From the NCBI RefSeq assembly GCF_000003815.2, contig NC_049979.1, positions 23,190,368 through 23,254,367 on the forward strand: a stretch of 64,000 nt of DNA, in the 5' to 3' direction. The notes under the pieces are model-generated. The model searched no databases. It was not told the origin of the DNA and saw only the letters and a list, made by a program, of their open reading frames with translations. Position 1 is the first letter of the stretch. Each line of letters opens with the position of its first letter. Position numbers and translations under genes: made by a program. This document shows, piece by piece, positions 1-64,000 of the stretch. The stretch comes from Branchiostoma floridae. Its lineage: Eukaryota > Chordata > Leptocardii > Amphioxiformes > Branchiostomatidae.

Positions 1-1277
1 CCAAACCGCCTGTAGAACATAAAAACTCAAGTAAAACTTGAAAGACACTGGGGCAAAGGATGCTGCTAATCTTAACACATCCACCTATGGTATGAAAACA
101 ATGCAGTGACGTTTTTCACTTGTGACCTGCTATGACTGTGAACACAGACAGACACATGTTGTTTGCATCCATACGACGTCGTCTCCCTGAAAAATCCTCA
201 CCTGGGTGAAAATTCAACGTGTCTACATGGTACAGTATGAGTTCAAGCCATGGCCACACAAAACATCTCACGCGACCACTGCCTTAATGTACTGTTAGTG
301 CCAACACCGAGTGCCTGACCTAACCCTTTATGACATTCTCCAACATGCCAAGCATTCTCAATCCACAAGGAGACATCTTGCTGTTTGGCATCCAATCACA
401 AGACAAATTCATTATGACTTCTTCTCGTTACGTACTTAGCACTTGACTTCAATGACTAAAAGGAAGAAACATGTTTAAAGAATCTGTTGGGCTTGGCTAT
501 TTGTGAGTGTCACGATGAGCTTTGCATTTGTTAAACCTAAGCCTCTTCATGACTGTTTGACATTTTCCTCTAAGTAAACTGATGTCAAGTAGAAGCAGTA
601 TATAGACTAAGTTAAGTCTTTCTAATTCTGGAGGTGGCAAGAAAGACAGTGTGACTCTATAAATAGATACATTGAAACGTTGCCATGCAACTAGATCTTT
701 CCCTGATTTCAGTCCATTTTATCGTGTGGCATTTAAAAGAGGATGGTAGAACTAGAAGAGGATCAAACGATAACAGTGTAAAGAATTAATGGGTCCAAAG
801 TCACAGCAGGTAGGTCCACATTTAGAAAAATGTGCTCCGAGTGACCTAACATGGCAAGGATGAGACTTTTATGGCTTGACATATTGAATCTGCCTCTAAA
901 ACCGAGCAAAAACAGTCATGGATGCACACATAAAAGGTATTCTTAGACAAAACTTAAAATGAAATACAGACAAACATGTATGTACACTGGTGCCAGTTGT
1001 TTTCCTGACCACTGCCAGGTAATAATCTTGATGGAACTGGCATTCAAGATGAAGAGATAAAGGAAAAGTAGCACAAAAGGCATGCCGATCATGACCTTAT
1101 GAGCACTGAAGTCTATTTCTATCCTGAGTTTAAATTTGTTCTAGATACATACTTAGATAGCATTTTGAGGGACCTATTTTGCTGGAAAAAACATCAGAAT
1201 TGACCTTGAGCCTGATTCCGAGTTATAAACAGCACACTTAAAGTATTTCAGGGGGACTGCAGAACTTTACGTCTTAC

Positions 1278-1488
1278 CTGTCTGCTCCACCCTCCCATAG
1301 AGTGTTGCCTGACACTTTGTTTTCACAACCTGACTTTGATAACCTTGTTGGTGGGTGTTCCTCCAGGCAGAAAGGCTTCTCTCCGATAAGTTATCTTGTT
1401 GAAGTGCAACATACAGCCAACAATCAACAGGGCAGTCCCCATAAGGTAAGCATAGGTTCTCCAGATCAGCACTTTCAGATGGGAACAA
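1278..1488 (-). other. Candidate exon downstream of WDR27 (possible membrane-helix C terminus)
   Basis: This segment has an acceptor (ctttccag|ttgttc) and a strong donor (cagacag|GTAAGA). One frame reads VLIWRTYAYLMGTALLIVGC, MLHFNKITYRREAF, LPGGTPTNKVIKVRL and stops at 1325-1323. That is a plausible single transmembrane helix with a basic tail and codon use favouring C/G third bases. Another frame is open through all 70 codons (starting LFPSESADLENL) and is in phase with WDR27 exon 22. It could be the last coding exon of an unidentified neighbour, an alternative WDR27 3' exon, or chance. I do not recognise the protein. Confidence 0.35.
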
Positions 1489-1708
1489 CTGGAAAGTTTA
1501 CCATCATAGGTGCATTATGGTTCACAATCATTGTTTAAAAGGAAATATGAATCAAGGAATGGGCACAAACTTCATTCTGTTGTAAAACATTCTTATTTCA
1601 AATTCATTTTCAACTGATTACTACTTCAATTGCAAGTTGTTAAAAATCGGAAAACCAACAAAAGGATAGAGCTATTAATACCGAAAGGGAAAGATTTGAT
1701 AGAAATGA

Positions 1709-1714
1709 TTTATT
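1709..1714 (-). promoter_or_regulatory. Candidate polyadenylation signal AATAAA downstream of WDR27
   Basis: Plus-strand TTTATT reads AATAAA on the gene strand, about 2.1 kb after the stop codon. It is compatible with the end of an unspliced 3' UTR, but such hexamers are common in AT-rich DNA. If the 3' UTR is spliced from the donor at 3813, the real end lies elsewhere. Confidence 0.2.
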
Positions 1715-2952
1715 ACATCAGAAGAGTTAGCTTGTTTTTTCCTCACAATGTAGAAACTTGTCACATTCAGTAAACTAATGGGTGTTTTTTAAGACAAGAA
1801 CTTGGGCACGGGCACAAAACACATGCCTTGCTAATGTTGGCAGCCTTCACCTTGCCCAGTTATTCACCACCCCCTTCAACACATAAAATTGGTTTATGAC
1901 ACAGCAGTGGCTGATGGATCGTATTCAGCCCGCTTCCTTCCCTTTCACCACAGGAAAGTTCAGTGGAGAGCAGGACAACCCAAGGACAGCAGTCTCCTCC
2001 CCAATCCCTGTGCAATGCTGACCCCCAGGTGGCTGTGTGGGTGGGACAGAGGAACATCCAGTCACCCCTATTCCTGCCAGGATCCTCCCTGGCCGCACAC
2101 ATGGTACTGATCTGAAGAGATTCAACTCACGGTCCAAAATACCTCCCAGCAGCAGATTCCAACACTTCAGTCACAAATTTATCACTTCCGGAAATATGGG
2201 TCAGGAAGTAAGATTTTCACCATTGGCAGTACACTAATACTTGCGACAGCCTAGTGCTTTGTCATGCCCTACATGTGTTTTGTCAAAGACACAGAACAAT
2301 GAACAATGTTGAAGAATTATGGATAAAACATCACTTTTCAATGGTAATGATACAAGATGGCATTCCTGACTTTGAGCAGAAGGGTGTCAGTGTTTATCTC
2401 AAATGAGAAGAGTCACAGAATTCTACCTTTAAGGAAACCGTTTTCCCCACATCCATATATGCCGACCGTGCTTGAGGGCACCACTAATGAAAGTGTTCCT
2501 CATTACCAGGAGGAAGTATTGGCTTCCACACAACAAATTGTGGGATGGATTCTTGAAGCCTGAGAGTTGTTCAGTCTCTAGAGACATGCTAACATCCCGT
2601 CATTAACCTTAAAGGTACAAACGGCAACGCTGACAAACCTTTTAAAGTATGCAAAAGTCTTCCTGACAACAAGTAAAAGTTTTCTATCATTGGTGACAGA
2701 CTGTAATTATTGGATATCTGTAAAAAGATTGAGAGCCAACTTTCTCATAAAGAAATCATTTCTGTTCTAAAGTTTCCTATTAAGGAGAGGACTTTACATC
2801 CTTGCTTTTTTTATGAATTAGAAGGGCTAATTTTTAAAAGCCTAAATGCAACCATATCAATGTAAGACTTAACGTAGTCATTAAAGCACACATACAAATG
2901 CCCGTCACATGATAATGAAGGGCAAAATAGCAAGCATTCCAGATGATTTAGT

Positions 2953-3010
2953 GTGCGCTGCATCATGACGTCACCAGGATAGTGCGCTGCATCATGATGT
3001 CACCAGGATA
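2953..3010 (+). repeat. Tandem duplication, 2 x 29 bp, with a CRE
   Basis: Two adjacent 29-bp units (2953-2981, 2982-3010) beginning gtgcgctgcatcatga differ at one base. The first unit holds a perfect cAMP-response element palindrome TGACGTCA (2966-2973); the second reads TGATGTCA. Confidence 0.85.
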
Positions 3011-3236
3011 CACACACCTTTCCCCCAGAGGCATCCAGCATCCATAGGATTAAGATCCTCTGACTAAGAGAATTCTGTACAAGGACACTGATTGAACAAG
3101 ACAAGTGGAACTCCGGTGCATTTATCTACCTGTAAACACCTAACATATACAAACTCCTTTCATTAGCTACAAGATTCCCGAGTAAGGTTAAGACATATGT
3201 AGTCTGGGGTAACTTCTTACTGAGCAGGTTGAAATG

Positions 3237-3482
3237 CAGGGTTGTAGCCAGCACCCGTCCTTCCATCCTTTGACAGAATTTTGCAGCTGGGGACGGAAAA
3301 AAAATTTGCCCATTCCATCCTCTGTGAGCAAAGTTTAACCCTCAAAATGTAGGAAATAGCATTTCAGTAGGTCTAGATTTCAAAATTTTCCTTGGGAGCA
3401 TGCTCCCGGACCCCCTAGGAATGCTGTGCCTAAGCCATCCAAAATCAAGGGGACGGAAAACGATTTCTGGCTGGCTACAACA
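3237..3482. mobile_element. MITE-like element with inverted ends and 11-bp direct-repeat flanks
   Basis: The ends are inverted: gttgtagccagc (3241-3252) against gctggctacaac (3470-3481). The same 11-mer, aggttgaaatg, stands on both sides (3226-3236 and 3483-3493) and looks like a target-site duplication. Inside are a pair of 'ggacggaaaa' motifs and the palindromic gggagcatgctccc. There is no coding capacity. The family is not identified; an 11-bp duplication is longer than for most cut-and-paste families. Confidence 0.6.
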
Positions 3483-3811
3483 AGGTTGAAATGTCTTCAT
3501 AGTTTATCTCTTCCTCCACCGTTTTCTTATCAAGTCGGATAGAAGGGCACTAAGGGTGATGTGCTTATCCTGCATAGGATTATTCTAAGTGATAAAACAA
3601 ATCCTAGTAAGATTATCAGTGCCCCCTCAAAGCCTGACCTTTATAGATCACATCCACACCAGCAGGAGGAGAATTGGCTACTGTCAGGTCATCAACCCAC
3701 ACTTATTATGTTACAGGGAGGCTGGTGCTGGCCAGCACTTTTGAAGTGATGGAATCAGCACACACATCAAGAAAGTACAAAATCAGCTGCAGATTGGTGG
3801 ACTTTGTACTT

Positions 3812-3817
3812 ACCACT
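3812..3817 (-). other. Splice donor in 3' UTR, 22 nt after the stop
   Basis: The gene-strand sequence acaagtg|GTAAGTA is a near-perfect U1 match immediately after the WDR27 stop codon. It would create a 3' UTR intron. At 22 nt from the stop, the junction would be inside the roughly 50-nt window that normally escapes nonsense-mediated decay. Confidence 0.45.
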
Positions 3818-3835
3818 TGTGCCACCTGACCAGGG

Positions 3836-64000
<60,165 letters not shown>

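Larger units (their letters stand above)
1..3835. other. Downstream flank / 3' UTR region of WDR27
   Basis: No confident gene apart from the candidate exon at 1278-1488. A GC-richer patch at about 1970-2110 has open frames on both strands but no frame with convincing codon use. It also holds the repeat at 3237-3482 and the tandem duplication at 2953-3010. The first 1.2 kb shows nothing recognisable. Confidence 0.5.

Noticed and set aside
1860-2137. Open frames on both strands in a GC-richer patch downstream of WDR27
   Set aside because: Several frames are open simultaneously with poor codon bias. It may be 3' UTR, but no coding call is supported.

Overview
This is a eukaryotic nuclear window, AT-rich, with intron-rich gene structure, GT-AG splicing, SINEs, MITE-like foldbacks and microsatellites. 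The only gene I can establish is one very long minus-strand gene. Its spliced exons read as WDR27, a protein with two WD40 beta-propellers. Recurrent ACATGTACATGTA-type palindromes, the SINE families and the chordate-like protein suggest a marine invertebrate deuterostome, most likely an amphioxus (Branchiostoma). The species is an inference; the gene call is firm.

Layout, in transcription order (right to left). Twenty-three coding exons run from the right edge (64000) to a stop codon at 3836-3838. Exons 1-13 (64000 to 57163) are tightly packed and encode the N-terminal propeller and a basic, Ser/Pro-rich linker. Exons 14-23 (56333 to 3836) encode the C-terminal propeller and are spread over more than 50 kb, with introns up to about 11 kb. 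All inferred junctions are GT-AG and all phases agree. The joined reading frame in the window is 873 codons before the stop. Comparison with remembered human WDR27 suggests only about 30 N-terminal residues, the start codon and the promoter are missing, beyond 64000.

The introns hold the rest of the content. There is a 5S-rRNA-derived SINE (25905-26164), three same-orientation copies of a tRNA-related SINE (40010, 57811 and 61170 regions), and a different tRNA-derived SINE on the minus strand with intact A and B boxes (59311-59592). There are also CpG-rich 'tactgtaaatgca' MITEs (26826-27037 and a decayed relative at 15673-15853), hairpin foldbacks (8131-8277, 50254-50350), a 25-bp-arm perfect palindrome (50652-50703), several short tandem duplications, a diverged satellite-like block (20930-21420) and a 100-N assembly gap (58692-58791).

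Downstream of the WDR27 stop (1-3835) there is a repeat flanked by an 11-bp direct repeat, a small tandem duplication containing a perfect CRE, and an exon-like segment at 1278-1488 with a possible membrane-helix reading frame. A strong splice donor lies 22 nt after the WDR27 stop, so the 3' UTR may be spliced. No prokaryotic features, CRISPR arrays or functional tRNA/rRNA genes were seen.
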